This document shows, in pieces, positions 1 to 7,356 of a stretch of DNA of 64,000 bases. The stretch is taken from contig NC_020516.1 of the NCBI RefSeq assembly GCF_000349945.1, positions 3,844,001-3,908,000 of the forward strand, given 5' to 3'. The stretch's first letter is position 1; every line of letters starts with the position of its first letter. Source of the stretch: Azoarcus sp. KH32C (lineage in GTDB: Bacteria; Pseudomonadota; Gammaproteobacteria; Burkholderiales; Rhodocyclaceae). Position numbers and translations under genes: made by a program. The notes under the pieces were generated by a model. That model was not told the origin of the DNA. It saw only the letters and a list, made by a program, of their open reading frames with translations, and ran no database searches.

Positions 1-240
1 ACGCTGATCGAACGCGTGCGCCGCCGCGGCATGGAGGCGGAACGCCGCATCACCGAGCAATACCTCGAGCGCGTCGCCGACCGCTACGCCCGATTCTTCT
101 ACCAGTACGACGCGGCGCCGCTCTTCATCGTCGACGCCGAAGTCCTCAACCCCGTCGATCACGACGACGATTTCGAGCTGCTCCTCGAGCGCCTGCGCAA
201 CATGCGCAGCTACCGCGAGTTCTTCGCCTACGCCGGCTGA
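1..240 (+). CDS. Deoxynucleoside kinase, C-terminal part (gene cut by window start)
   Basis: The frame is open from base 1 to a TGA at 238-240, giving 79 residues of a C-terminus. It is rich in Glu, Arg and aromatic residues (VADRYARFFYQYDAAPLFIV) and ends in RSYREFFAYAG. This resembles the C-terminal helices of deoxyadenosine/deoxyguanosine kinases, which phosphorylate deoxynucleosides in salvage. A kinase of this family commonly lies just before panB in betaproteobacteria, which supports the call. The P-loop and DRS motifs lie outside the window, so the catalytic part cannot be checked. Spacing to panB is 75 bp. Confidence 0.6.
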   Translation, partial: TLIERVRRRGMEAERRITEQYLERVADRYARFFYQYDAAPLFIVDAEVLNPVDHDDDFELLLERLRNMRSYREFFAYAG

Positions 241-315
241 GTCTCTCCCGAGCGCGGATCAAGGCCGGCATCCGGCCGCGATTGCGAAACACTCGCGCCC
301 TTCCTTGGAGTCCCC

Positions 316-1131
316 ATGAGTTACCTTCAGGACGATAAACCCGTCACCCTGTTCGAACTGGGCAAGATGCGCGCCGAAGGCCGCAAGATCGCCATGCTGA
401 CCTGCTACGACGCGAGCTTCGCCGCCTTGCTCGATCGCAACGGCATCGATGTCGCACTGGTCGGCGACTCGCTCGGCAACGTGCTGCAGGGACAGAAATC
501 GACGCTCCCCGTCACCGTCGAGCACATGGTCTACCATACCGAATGCGTCGCACGCGGCAGCAGCCGGCTGTTCATCGTCGCCGACCTGCCCTTCGGCAGC
601 TACCAGGAAAGCCCCACCCAGGCCCTGCGCAACGCCTCGCGCCTGATGGCTGCCGGCGCGCAAATGGTCAAGCTCGAAGGCGGGGCCTTCATGGCCGAGA
701 CGATCCACTTCCTCGTCGAGCGCGGCATTCCCGTCTGCGCGCACATCGGCCTCACGCCGCAATCCGTGCACCAGCTCGGCGGCTACCGCGTCCAGGGCCG
801 CAGCGAAGAAGGCGCGGCCCGTTTGAAGGCCGACGCGCTCGCGCTCGAACAGGCCGGCGCAGGTCTGCTGGTGCTGGAAATGGTACCGGCGACCGTCGCC
901 CGCGAGATCACCGCGAGCCTCACCTCGATGGCCACGATCGGCATCGGCGCCGGTGCAGACTGCAATGGTCAGGTGCTCGTCCTGCATGACATGATCGGCG
1001 TCTATCCCGGCAAGAAGGCGCGCTTCGTCAAGAACTTCATGGCAGGAGCCGCCAGCATTGACGAGGCCGTGGCGAGCTACGTCAGTGCCGTCAAGGACGG
1101 CAGCTTCCCCACCCCCGAGCATTGCTACTGA
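316..1131 (+). CDS. panB: 3-methyl-2-oxobutanoate hydroxymethyltransferase
   Basis: First committed step of pantothenate synthesis: transfers a hydroxymethyl group from 5,10-methylene-tetrahydrofolate to 2-oxoisovalerate, giving ketopantoate. The 271-residue length is normal for the family. The expected metal-binding acids are visible at D51 (VGDSLGN), D90 (VADLPFGSY) and E121 (KLEGG), and the catalytic Glu at E188 (LEMVPA). The ATG at 316 follows a GGAG-type ribosome site (cttggagtcccc). It precedes panC by 40 bp and the two are presumably co-transcribed. Its substrate comes from the ilv pathway also encoded in this window. Confidence 0.97.
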   Translation: MSYLQDDKPVTLFELGKMRAEGRKIAMLTCYDASFAALLDRNGIDVALVGDSLGNVLQGQKSTLPVTVEHMVYHTECVARGSSRLFIVADLPFGSYQESPTQALRNASRLMAAGAQMVKLEGGAFMAETIHFLVERGIPVCAHIGLTPQSVHQLGGYRVQGRSEEGAARLKADALALEQAGAGLLVLEMVPATVAREITASLTSMATIGIGAGADCNGQVLVLHDMIGVYPGKKARFVKNFMAGAASIDEAVASYVSAVKDGSFPTPEHCY

Positions 1132-1171
1132 TTTGCCACCGAGCCCCGTCCCAGCCTAGAGACCTCGACTC

Positions 1172-1999
1172 ATGCAGATCCATCACACCATCGAAAGCCT
1201 TCGCGCCGCCCGCGCCTCCGCCGGCAAGGCGGCCCTGGTCCCGACCATGGGCAACCTGCACGAAGGCCATATCACCTTGATGCGCCAAGCCGGCGAACGG
1301 GCCGACTGCGTCATCGCCAGCATCTTCGTCAATCGCCTGCAGTTCGGCCCGCGCGAGGATTTCGACAGCTATCCGCGCACGCTCGCCGCGGACTGCGAAA
1401 AGCTCGAAGCCGCGGGCGTCGCACACGTCTTCGCCCCAAACGAGACGGTCATGTACCCGGAGCCGCAGAGCTATCACGTCGATCCGGCTCCCGCGCAGAT
1501 CAGCATTCTGGAAGGCGAATTCCGTCCGGGCCATTTCCGCGGCGTCGCGACCGTGGTGCTGAAGCTTCTAAACATCGTGCAGCCCGACATCGCACTCTTC
1601 GGCAAGAAGGACTATCAGCAGCTGATGGTCCTGAGCAACATGGTGCGCCAGCTCGGGATTCCGGTCGAAGTGCTACCGGGTGAAACGGTCCGTGCCGCCG
1701 ACGGCCTCGCACTGTCTTCGCGCAACGGCTATCTGTCGGCAGAGGAGCGCAGCGAAGCCCCCCGCCTGCACCGGCAGCTCGCCCGCATCGCAGACGCGGT
1801 GCGTGGTGGGGACCACGACTTCCTGAAGCTCGAAACCGACGCGATGGCGGAACTCGCCGCGCACGGATGGCAGCCGGACTACATCGCCGTTCGCCGACGT
1901 GCCGACCTCCAACCCCCAATCCATTGCAGCGACCCGCTGGTCGTGCTCGGCGCAGCCAAACTCGGCCGCACGCGGCTCATCGACAACCTCGAGGTCTGA
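1172..1999 (+). CDS. panC: Pantothenate synthetase (pantoate--beta-alanine ligase)
   Basis: Joins pantoate and beta-alanine with ATP through a pantoyl-adenylate. The class I nucleotidyltransferase HIGH-like motif PTMGNLHEGH is at residues 24-33, FGKKDYQQL follows near residue 150, and the KMSKS-like SSRNGYLS lies near residue 185. The 275-residue length is normal. It lies directly downstream of panB in the same direction and completes the pan pair. No terminator-like hairpin is evident between it and the CBS-domain gene 132 bp further on. Confidence 0.96.
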   Translation: MQIHHTIESLRAARASAGKAALVPTMGNLHEGHITLMRQAGERADCVIASIFVNRLQFGPREDFDSYPRTLAADCEKLEAAGVAHVFAPNETVMYPEPQSYHVDPAPAQISILEGEFRPGHFRGVATVVLKLLNIVQPDIALFGKKDYQQLMVLSNMVRQLGIPVEVLPGETVRAADGLALSSRNGYLSAEERSEAPRLHRQLARIADAVRGGDHDFLKLETDAMAELAAHGWQPDYIAVRRRADLQPPIHCSDPLVVLGAAKLGRTRLIDNLEV

Positions 2000-2131
2000 C
2001 GCAGGCCCTGCATCGTGACATTCGGCGCTTGCATCGGCGCCGACTTCGTTTCAAGCTATGCCAACAGCCTCCCGGCGGGCGGGAGGCTGGATGTGGCAGC
2101 GAACAACAAGATCAGACGGGGGTTACCAGCA

Positions 2132-2587
2132 ATGATGCTTTCCACTACTGTTACGGTGCGGCAGATCCTCGAACAGAAAGGCACGGCGGCCCATGCGGTC
2201 GCGCCGACGGTCAGCGTGCTCGACGCACTGACACTCATGGCCAAGCAGGACATCGGCTCGGTACTGGTCATCGAGAACGAACGACTGGTCGGGATCTTCA
2301 CGGAGCGCGACTATGCACGCAAGCTGGCGCTCAAAGGGCTCACCTCGCGCGATGCCACGGTGGGCGACCTGATGACGCCCAACGTCTGCACGGTCACTCC
2401 GACGCACACCATCGAGGCGGTCATGAACATCATGACCGAAAACCGCTTCCGCCACCTGCCGGTCGTGGAACACGGCCGAATCGCCGGCATCGTCACGATC
2501 GGTGACGTCGTCAAGGCCGTCATCGATCTGCAGGAGAAGACGATCAACCACCTGTCGAACTACATCGCCGGCGACCTGACGACCTGA
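2132..2587 (+). CDS. CBS-domain pair protein
   Basis: A 151-residue protein made almost entirely of two CBS domains: the first roughly residues 15-75 (ASVLDALTLMAKQDIGSVLV-like stretch, IFTERDYARK), the second roughly 80-140 (TPTHTIEAVMNIMTENRFRH, IVTIGDVVKA). Stand-alone CBS pairs usually bind adenine nucleotides or SAM and act as sensors; no partner domain is present here. The frame is open further upstream to a GTG at 2015, but that extension does not look conserved. ATG 2132 (or the adjacent ATG 2135) after a GGGGG stretch is preferred. The ligand cannot be inferred. Confidence 0.85.
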   Translation: MMLSTTVTVRQILEQKGTAAHAVAPTVSVLDALTLMAKQDIGSVLVIENERLVGIFTERDYARKLALKGLTSRDATVGDLMTPNVCTVTPTHTIEAVMNIMTENRFRHLPVVEHGRIAGIVTIGDVVKAVIDLQEKTINHLSNYIAGDLTT

Positions 2588-2621
2588 AGCCCGGCGCGCC
2601 CGACGCGGCTGCGCATCTTGC

Positions 2622-2651
2622 GCACCGGGGCGGCCAGAGGCGCCCCGGTGC
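2622..2651. terminator. Hairpin between convergent CBS-protein and pepN genes
   Basis: Perfect 11-bp inverted repeat GCACCGGGGCG / CGCCCCGGTGC with an 8-base loop, lying in the 69-bp gap between two convergent genes. No T-run follows on either strand, so it is either a weak bidirectional terminator or an mRNA 3'-end stabiliser. Confidence 0.45.
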
Positions 2652-2656
2652 GGTCA

Positions 2657-5347
2657 TCAGTCCGCCAGCGCCTTGGCGACGATCTCCGCGACATCCGGCG
2701 ACAGCCCCTCGATGGCGCGTACGCGTTCCAGCTGACTGCGGATCAGCGTCTGCAATGCGGGCGCGTAACGCTTCCAGTTTTCCAGTGCCCGCGCCGTGCG
2801 CGCGGCCACTTGCGGGTTGCAGCGATCGAGCGCGATCACCTGATCGGCCCAGAACGCGTACCCGCTCCCGTCGACAGCATGGAATTCGGCCGGATTCGCG
2901 CGGAAGAAAGAACCCAGCAAGGCGTAGACCTTGTTCGGATTGGTCAGGCTGAAGGCCGGATCGTCCATCAGGGCTTTCACGCGTTCCAGCACCGGCGGCG
3001 TCACCGCATCCCAGCGCCATGCCCCGGCCTGCAGCGCAAACCACTTGTCGAGCACCAACGCGTCGTCGCGGAAACGACTGTGGAAGTCGGCGAGCGCAGC
3101 ATCCCGCTCGACCCCGCCATCGTTCATCAGCGCGGCCAGCGCCCCGGAGCCCTCGGTCATGTTGCCGAAGCGCGCGAATTGCGCCCGCGCCAAGTCGAAG
3201 CCTTCTACACTGCCCGCCGCGACGAGGTACTTCAGCGCCAGATTGCACAGCGCGCGACGCCCGGCATCGCCAGGGTGATAACGATAGGGGCCGCTCACTT
3301 CCAGCGTCTTGTATAACGACAGCCAGTCGTTGGCAAGGCGCGCACCGATCGCACGGGTCAGATGAATCAACGCCGTGCGCAGTGGACCGGGATCGGCCAC
3401 GGCCATGCGCTCGAGCAGATATCCCTCTGACGGCAGCGCCGCCGCTTGTGCGCGGAAAGCCGGATCCAGCGTCCCGTCCGTCAGCATCGCGCGGAAGGCC
3501 GCGACGAAACTTTCGGGGACGTGCAAGGCCTTGCCTGCCGCGACGTCCGCCGTCAGGCCGAGAATCACGCGCTCGGCGAAGCGCTGGGCCGCATCCCAGC
3601 GATTGAACGCATCGGTATCGTGCGCCATGCGGAATGCGAGCCGCGCATCGTCCTCGTCGACTTCGAGGATCACCGGCGCCGAAAAGCCGCGCAGCACCGA
3701 GGGCACCGGCTCGGCGGACACGTCGGCGAACACGAAGCTCTGCTCGGCCCCCTTGAGCTCGAGCACCCGCGTCGTGCCGCCGGCATGCAGCTCGCCTTCG
3801 AGCCGCAGCGGCAGATCCTTGCCGTCCGGTCCGATCAGGCCGACTGCAACCGGAATCGCGAGCGGCAGCTTTTCCGCCTGCCCCGGCGTCGGGAGCGTGT
3901 GCTGCGACAACGTCAGCGTGTAGCGGTGACCCGCCGCATCGTAACTGCCTGTCGCCCGCAGGCGCGGGGTACCCGCCTGGCTGTACCAGCGCATGAACTG
4001 ATCGAGATCGACGCCGTTGGCCTCGGCCATGCAATCGACGAAGTCATCGCAGGTCACCGCCTGTCCGTCGTGGTAGCTGAAGTACAGATCCATGCCGTTG
4101 CGGAAACCTTCCGCGCCGAGCAGGGTATGCAGCATACGAATGACTTCGGCGCCCTTCTCGTACACCGTCGCGGTGTAGAAGTTATTGATCTCGTGATAGC
4201 TCTCGGGGCGGATCGGATGCGCCATCGGGCCCGCATCCTCCGGAAACTGCGCCGCCCGCAGCACGCGCACGTCATCGATGCGCTTGACGGCCCGGGCGGA
4301 CGCAGCCCCCTCCGCGCCCGCGGCCTGCGCAAGCATGTCGGCGGAGAACTCTTGGTCGCGGAAAACCGTCAGGCCTTCCTTCAGCGTCAGCTGGAACCAG
4401 TCGCGGCAGGTGACGCGGTTGCCGGTCCAGTTGTGGAAGTATTCGTGCGCGACGACGCTCTCGATGTTCTCGTAATCGACGTCGTTCGCGGTTTCTGGCT
4501 TCGCGAGCACATACTTGGCGTTGAAGATGTTGAGGCCCTTGTTCTCCATCGCGCCCATGTTGAAGTCGCTCACCGCGACGATCATGAAGCGGTCGAGATC
4601 GAGTTCGAGGCCGAACACCTCCTCGTCCCAGCGCATCGAATGCACCAGCGACTCCATCGCATGCCCGGTGCGATCGAGATTGCCGTCCTCGACCCACACC
4701 TGCAGCAGCACCTCGCGCCCCGACGCGGTCGTCACGCGCCGCTCCAACGCGACGAGCTTCGCCGCGACCAGTGCAAACAGGTAAGACGGCTTCGGGAAGG
4801 GATCTTCCCATTTCGCGTAGTGCCGCCCACCGTCGAGCTTGCCCTGTTCGATCAGGTTGCCGTTCGACAGCAGCACCGGATGGCGCTCGGCGTCACCCTC
4901 GAGCGTGACCGTGAAACGCGCCATCGCGTCGGGCCGATCGGGGAAATACGTGATGCGGCGAAAGCCTTCGGCCTCGCACTGCGTGAAGAAGCCGCCGCGC
5001 GACACATACAAACCTGACAGCGTGGTATTGGCACGCGGGTCGATGCGCGTGACGACGCCGATCTCGGCCGTATCGCCGGCGAGTGTCAGCTCGAGCCAAC
5101 CTTCACCGCGCGCAAGCTGGCCGTCGACCGGCGCGGCGCCGTCCACCGTCAGCCCCAGCAGCTCAAGTTCTTCGCCGAGCAGGCGCAGCGGTCCGGCAGA
5201 AACCTGACGGTTACGCGTGCAGCGCAGCCGGCTCGTGACGACGGTCGCCTCTTCGTCGAGGGCGAAATGCAATTCGACGTGATCGACCCGCCACGGCAGG
5301 GGGCGGTAATCGGAACGCTCGATGCTCGGTGCTTGGTCGGTTTTCAT
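2657..5347 (-). CDS. pepN: Aminopeptidase N (M1 family zinc metallopeptidase)
   Basis: Cytoplasmic zinc aminopeptidase that removes N-terminal residues from peptides. The 896-residue length matches the bacterial PepN type. The exopeptidase motif GAMEN is at 265-269, the zinc motif HEYFH at 301-305, and the second zinc Glu (TLKEG) at 324; these agree closely with the spacing in E. coli PepN. A large helical C-terminal domain follows. ATG at 5347 has GGAG (ccggagaatcgcg) upstream; longer in-frame starts run into the neighbouring gene and were discarded. It follows the RDD gene by 26 bp, so it may be the last gene of the sigma-factor transcript. Confidence 0.96.
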   Translation of the reverse strand: MKTDQAPSIERSDYRPLPWRVDHVELHFALDEEATVVTSRLRCTRNRQVSAGPLRLLGEELELLGLTVDGAAPVDGQLARGEGWLELTLAGDTAEIGVVTRIDPRANTTLSGLYVSRGGFFTQCEAEGFRRITYFPDRPDAMARFTVTLEGDAERHPVLLSNGNLIEQGKLDGGRHYAKWEDPFPKPSYLFALVAAKLVALERRVTTASGREVLLQVWVEDGNLDRTGHAMESLVHSMRWDEEVFGLELDLDRFMIVAVSDFNMGAMENKGLNIFNAKYVLAKPETANDVDYENIESVVAHEYFHNWTGNRVTCRDWFQLTLKEGLTVFRDQEFSADMLAQAAGAEGAASARAVKRIDDVRVLRAAQFPEDAGPMAHPIRPESYHEINNFYTATVYEKGAEVIRMLHTLLGAEGFRNGMDLYFSYHDGQAVTCDDFVDCMAEANGVDLDQFMRWYSQAGTPRLRATGSYDAAGHRYTLTLSQHTLPTPGQAEKLPLAIPVAVGLIGPDGKDLPLRLEGELHAGGTTRVLELKGAEQSFVFADVSAEPVPSVLRGFSAPVILEVDEDDARLAFRMAHDTDAFNRWDAAQRFAERVILGLTADVAAGKALHVPESFVAAFRAMLTDGTLDPAFRAQAAALPSEGYLLERMAVADPGPLRTALIHLTRAIGARLANDWLSLYKTLEVSGPYRYHPGDAGRRALCNLALKYLVAAGSVEGFDLARAQFARFGNMTEGSGALAALMNDGGVERDAALADFHSRFRDDALVLDKWFALQAGAWRWDAVTPPVLERVKALMDDPAFSLTNPNKVYALLGSFFRANPAEFHAVDGSGYAFWADQVIALDRCNPQVAARTARALENWKRYAPALQTLIRSQLERVRAIEGLSPDVAEIVAKALAD

Positions 5348-5373
5348 CGCGATTCTCCGGCCGGCAGGCCGCG

Positions 5374-5856
5374 TCAGGACAACATTACGATTCGGGTCCC
5401 CGCAAGGCGGTCGTGCAGGAACTGGCGATCCCGGTCGATCAGTGCCCATGCAAGCCCGAAGCCCAGGCACAGCACCGACGGCCATGCGAGTGTATAGCGC
5501 AGCCAAGCCACCGGCAGGCTGGGCGCGCGGCCGTCGGCCGTCACCAGGCGCAGCCGCCAGGTCTGCATCGCGAGCGTCTGCCCGCGGCGACACCAATACC
5601 ACAGGAAATAGGCGCCGAGCACGACGTAGAGATGCCCCCATTCCACCCAGCCGGCCGGCGTGATGTGGAAAAAAATGCCCAGCAGCAGGTAAGGCACCAT
5701 GAAGGTCAGCGCCAGCACACCGAGCAGCAGCAAGGCCTCATACAACAGGCTCGCAAGCCGGCGCCGCAGGCCGGCAAGTTCCACCTGCGCGGGATGGCTG
5801 GCAATCGACACGGAAGATGGGCTGGAAGGATTCGGTCTTTCTTTCTTTTTCTTCAT
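5374..5856 (-). CDS. RDD family integral membrane protein
   Basis: 160 residues with a basic N-terminus (KKKKERP), a first RR-x-ASLLYEALLLLG segment that carries the R of the RDD signature, then hydrophobic helices (about 35-60, 70-88, 115-135) and a terminal DRDRQFLHDRLAGTRIV that carries the D-D residues. RDD proteins are small membrane proteins of mostly unknown role. Its ATG overlaps the stop of the DUF3106 gene as ATGA, so translation is coupled. The context suggests a membrane target of the upstream sigma factor locus; this is inference. Confidence 0.88.
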   Translation of the reverse strand: MKKKKERPNPSSPSSVSIASHPAQVELAGLRRRLASLLYEALLLLGVLALTFMVPYLLLGIFFHITPAGWVEWGHLYVVLGAYFLWYWCRRGQTLAMQTWRLRLVTADGRAPSLPVAWLRYTLAWPSVLCLGFGLAWALIDRDRQFLHDRLAGTRIVMLS

Positions 5857-6308
5857 TCCTGGTTACCGCGCACGGGCGGCTGCTGGATGATGCGCGGTGC
5901 GCGGGGTCCCGGCTTGAGCTGGCGCTCCTCCGGGGGAATGCTCTGGTAATGCTGCCATAACTCCTGCAGCGACTCGCGCCGGTCAGGCGGAATGTTGCGG
6001 AGGGTCCGGTATTGGTCACGCGCGCGCGCGCGCTGCTCGGGCTTGAGCGTGGCCCAGTCCCGCATGCGGGCGCGGATCCGCGCCTGCTCCTCGGGCGTCA
6101 GCCGCGGGTAGCGGTCCGCCATACCGAGCCAGCGCTGCCGCTGCACGTCGTCGAGATCATTCCAGTCGTCGGCGAGCGGCGCAAGTACCTCCTTCTGGCC
6201 GGAAGACAAAGCCTGCCACCGCGGCGCTCCGATCGCGGTCACCGCCGCGTCCACAGGCATCGCAAGCCACAGCGCGGCGATCAGGACCGCGAATCGTCCT
6301 GCAGCCAT
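5853..6308 (-). CDS. DUF3106 domain protein, secreted
   Basis: 151 residues. A probable signal peptide covers residues 1-22 (FAVLIAALWLAMPVDAAV), followed by a helical, Arg/Gln/Glu-rich region with repeated W-x-L/P-E-Q/R elements (LTPEEQARIRARMRDW, LKPEQRARARDQYRTL, SIPPEERQ). This is the DUF3106 pattern, a betaproteobacterial periplasmic family of unknown function loosely like Spy/CpxP-type helical proteins. Only the DUF3106 resemblance is supported. It lies 28 bases inside the 3' end of the DUF3619 gene (6281-6308 overlap) and shares an ATGA with RDD downstream. Confidence 0.85.
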   Translation of the reverse strand: MAAGRFAVLIAALWLAMPVDAAVTAIGAPRWQALSSGQKEVLAPLADDWNDLDDVQRQRWLGMADRYPRLTPEEQARIRARMRDWATLKPEQRARARDQYRTLRNIPPDRRESLQELWQHYQSIPPEERQLKPGPRAPRIIQQPPVRGNQE

Positions 6309-6670
6309 GCCTTGAAGTCCTTGTCGAGATAAGCGTCGATGGGCAGGTCGTCGATCAGCAGCGCCATGTCGACATCCTGCAGGCTCGCCACGCGCGACCA
6401 CGTCACGTAGTAATCGCCGGCAAAAAGCACCGCGAGGAGCAGCACCGCGACCGCGGCCGGGCGTGCCACGGGCGGAATCAGCCCGCGCACCAGCGCAGGC
6501 ATCGCGAGCCGAGCGAGAAGCCCCGGACGCGGACGATGAGCGGCCAGCGCCTGTTCGCGCGCAAGGCGCAGACGCTCCCCGATACGGTCGTCGACATCGC
6601 GCGCGCCTGCCGACAGATGCGCAGCCATGCGCCGCGCAAGCCTTTCCTCGTTGAAATCCTGCGTCTTCAT
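6281..6670 (-). CDS. DUF3619 membrane protein, candidate anti-sigma factor
   Basis: 129 residues: a cytoplasmic N-terminus of about 60 residues with an Arg-rich helix (RIGERLRLAREQALAAHRP), one strong transmembrane segment near residues 72-88 (AAVAVLLLAVLFAGDYY) and a short acidic extracytoplasmic tail (DDLPIDAYLDKDF). This resembles DUF3619. The layout (cytoplasmic helix, single membrane pass, extracytoplasmic tail) and the immediate coupling to a sigma factor gene (ATGA overlap at 6667-6670) suggest it restrains that sigma factor; no zinc-binding HxxxCxxC motif is present. The role is inferred from context. Confidence 0.82.
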   Translation of the reverse strand: MKTQDFNEERLARRMAAHLSAGARDVDDRIGERLRLAREQALAAHRPRPGLLARLAMPALVRGLIPPVARPAAVAVLLLAVLFAGDYYVTWSRVASLQDVDMALLIDDLPIDAYLDKDFKAWLQDDSRS

Positions 6671-7236
6671 AGCACAATTCCTTTGGCTCTGAGGGCCGCT
6701 GCCAGCGTCTGCGTTGCGCGCGAGCAATGCGTCTTGACGCTCCCTTCCGAACAACCCATCGCAGCAGCGGTCTCGGCGATATCCATCTCTTGCCAATAAC
6801 GCATGAGGAAGGCTTCGCGTTGACGATTGGGCAGGCGTGCAATCTCGCGCTCGATCGCCTCGAGCACCCGCGCCTGCTCGTACTGCCGATGCGGCGTATC
6901 CGGTTGATCGCCTTCCGGAATCCCCGCGATGGTGTCGAGCGGATCGTTGTCTGCATCCTCCTCGCCGTCGCCGACGAAAGATGACAGCAGCGTCGTCCAC
7001 GCGTTGCGCACCTTCTGGCGACGCAGCGCGTCATAGATGACGTTCTGCAGAATGCGCTGGAACAGCATCGGGTATTCGTTGGCCGGCCGGTCGCCGTAGC
7101 TCACCGACAGCTTGAGCATCGCGTCCTGCACCGCATCCAGCGCCGCGTCCTCGTTGCGCAGAGCGTATACCGCCTGCTTGAACGCACGCTTTTCGATTCC
7201 TTGGAGGAATGCGGAGAGTTCTGCCCGGAAAGCCAG
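6667..7236 (-). CDS. ECF-type RNA polymerase sigma factor with probable CTG start
   Basis: About 189 residues. Region 2 begins near AFKQAVYALRNEDAALDAVQDAMLKL and region 4 is LPNRQREAFLMRYWQEMDIA...GCSEGSVKTHCSRA near the C-terminus. The conserved region 2 extends upstream of the first GTG (7131), so that GTG would truncate the domain. Above it the frame contains no ATG, GTG or TTG before a stop at 7261-7263. A CTG at 7234-7236 has AAGGA seven bases upstream and is the best start. It is divergent from ilvB. DUF3619, DUF3106 and RDD genes follow by overlap; the first is a candidate anti-sigma factor. Confidence 0.88.
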   Translation of the reverse strand: MAFRAELSAFLQGIEKRAFKQAVYALRNEDAALDAVQDAMLKLSVSYGDRPANEYPMLFQRILQNVIYDALRRQKVRNAWTTLLSSFVGDGEEDADNDPLDTIAGIPEGDQPDTPHRQYEQARVLEAIEREIARLPNRQREAFLMRYWQEMDIAETAAAMGCSEGSVKTHCSRATQTLAAALRAKGIVL

Positions 7237-7293
7237 CTGGAAGTCCTTGTGAAGACCGGTCTATCCGCCGCCTGTTGCGTCGCCGCGGCAGCC

Positions 7294-7338
7294 TTGACCA
7301 ATTACCGTGTGCCCGGTAACGTTCTCTGTTTGGAACGT
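7294..7338 (+). promoter_or_regulatory. ilvB promoter region with two inverted repeats
   Basis: A possible -35 TTGACC (7294-7299) and -10 TAACGT (7317-7322) are 17 bp apart, upstream of ilvB. Inside the spacer is the inverted repeat TTACCG-N6-CGGTAA (7302-7319); overlapping the -10 and start region is ACGTTC-N8-GAACGT (7319-7338). The positions suit operators, but no regulator is identified. The -10 match is only moderate. Confidence 0.4.
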
Positions 7339-7356
7339 GATAATAGCGAGTTTGCA

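Noticed and set aside
259..1122. Minus-strand frame opposite panB
   Set aside because: Antisense shadow of a clearly conserved gene.
7201..7356. N-terminal extension of ilvB from TTG 7201
   Set aside because: The 52 extra residues cover the divergent promoter and do not resemble known IlvB N-termini; MVLTGAEIV is the normal start.
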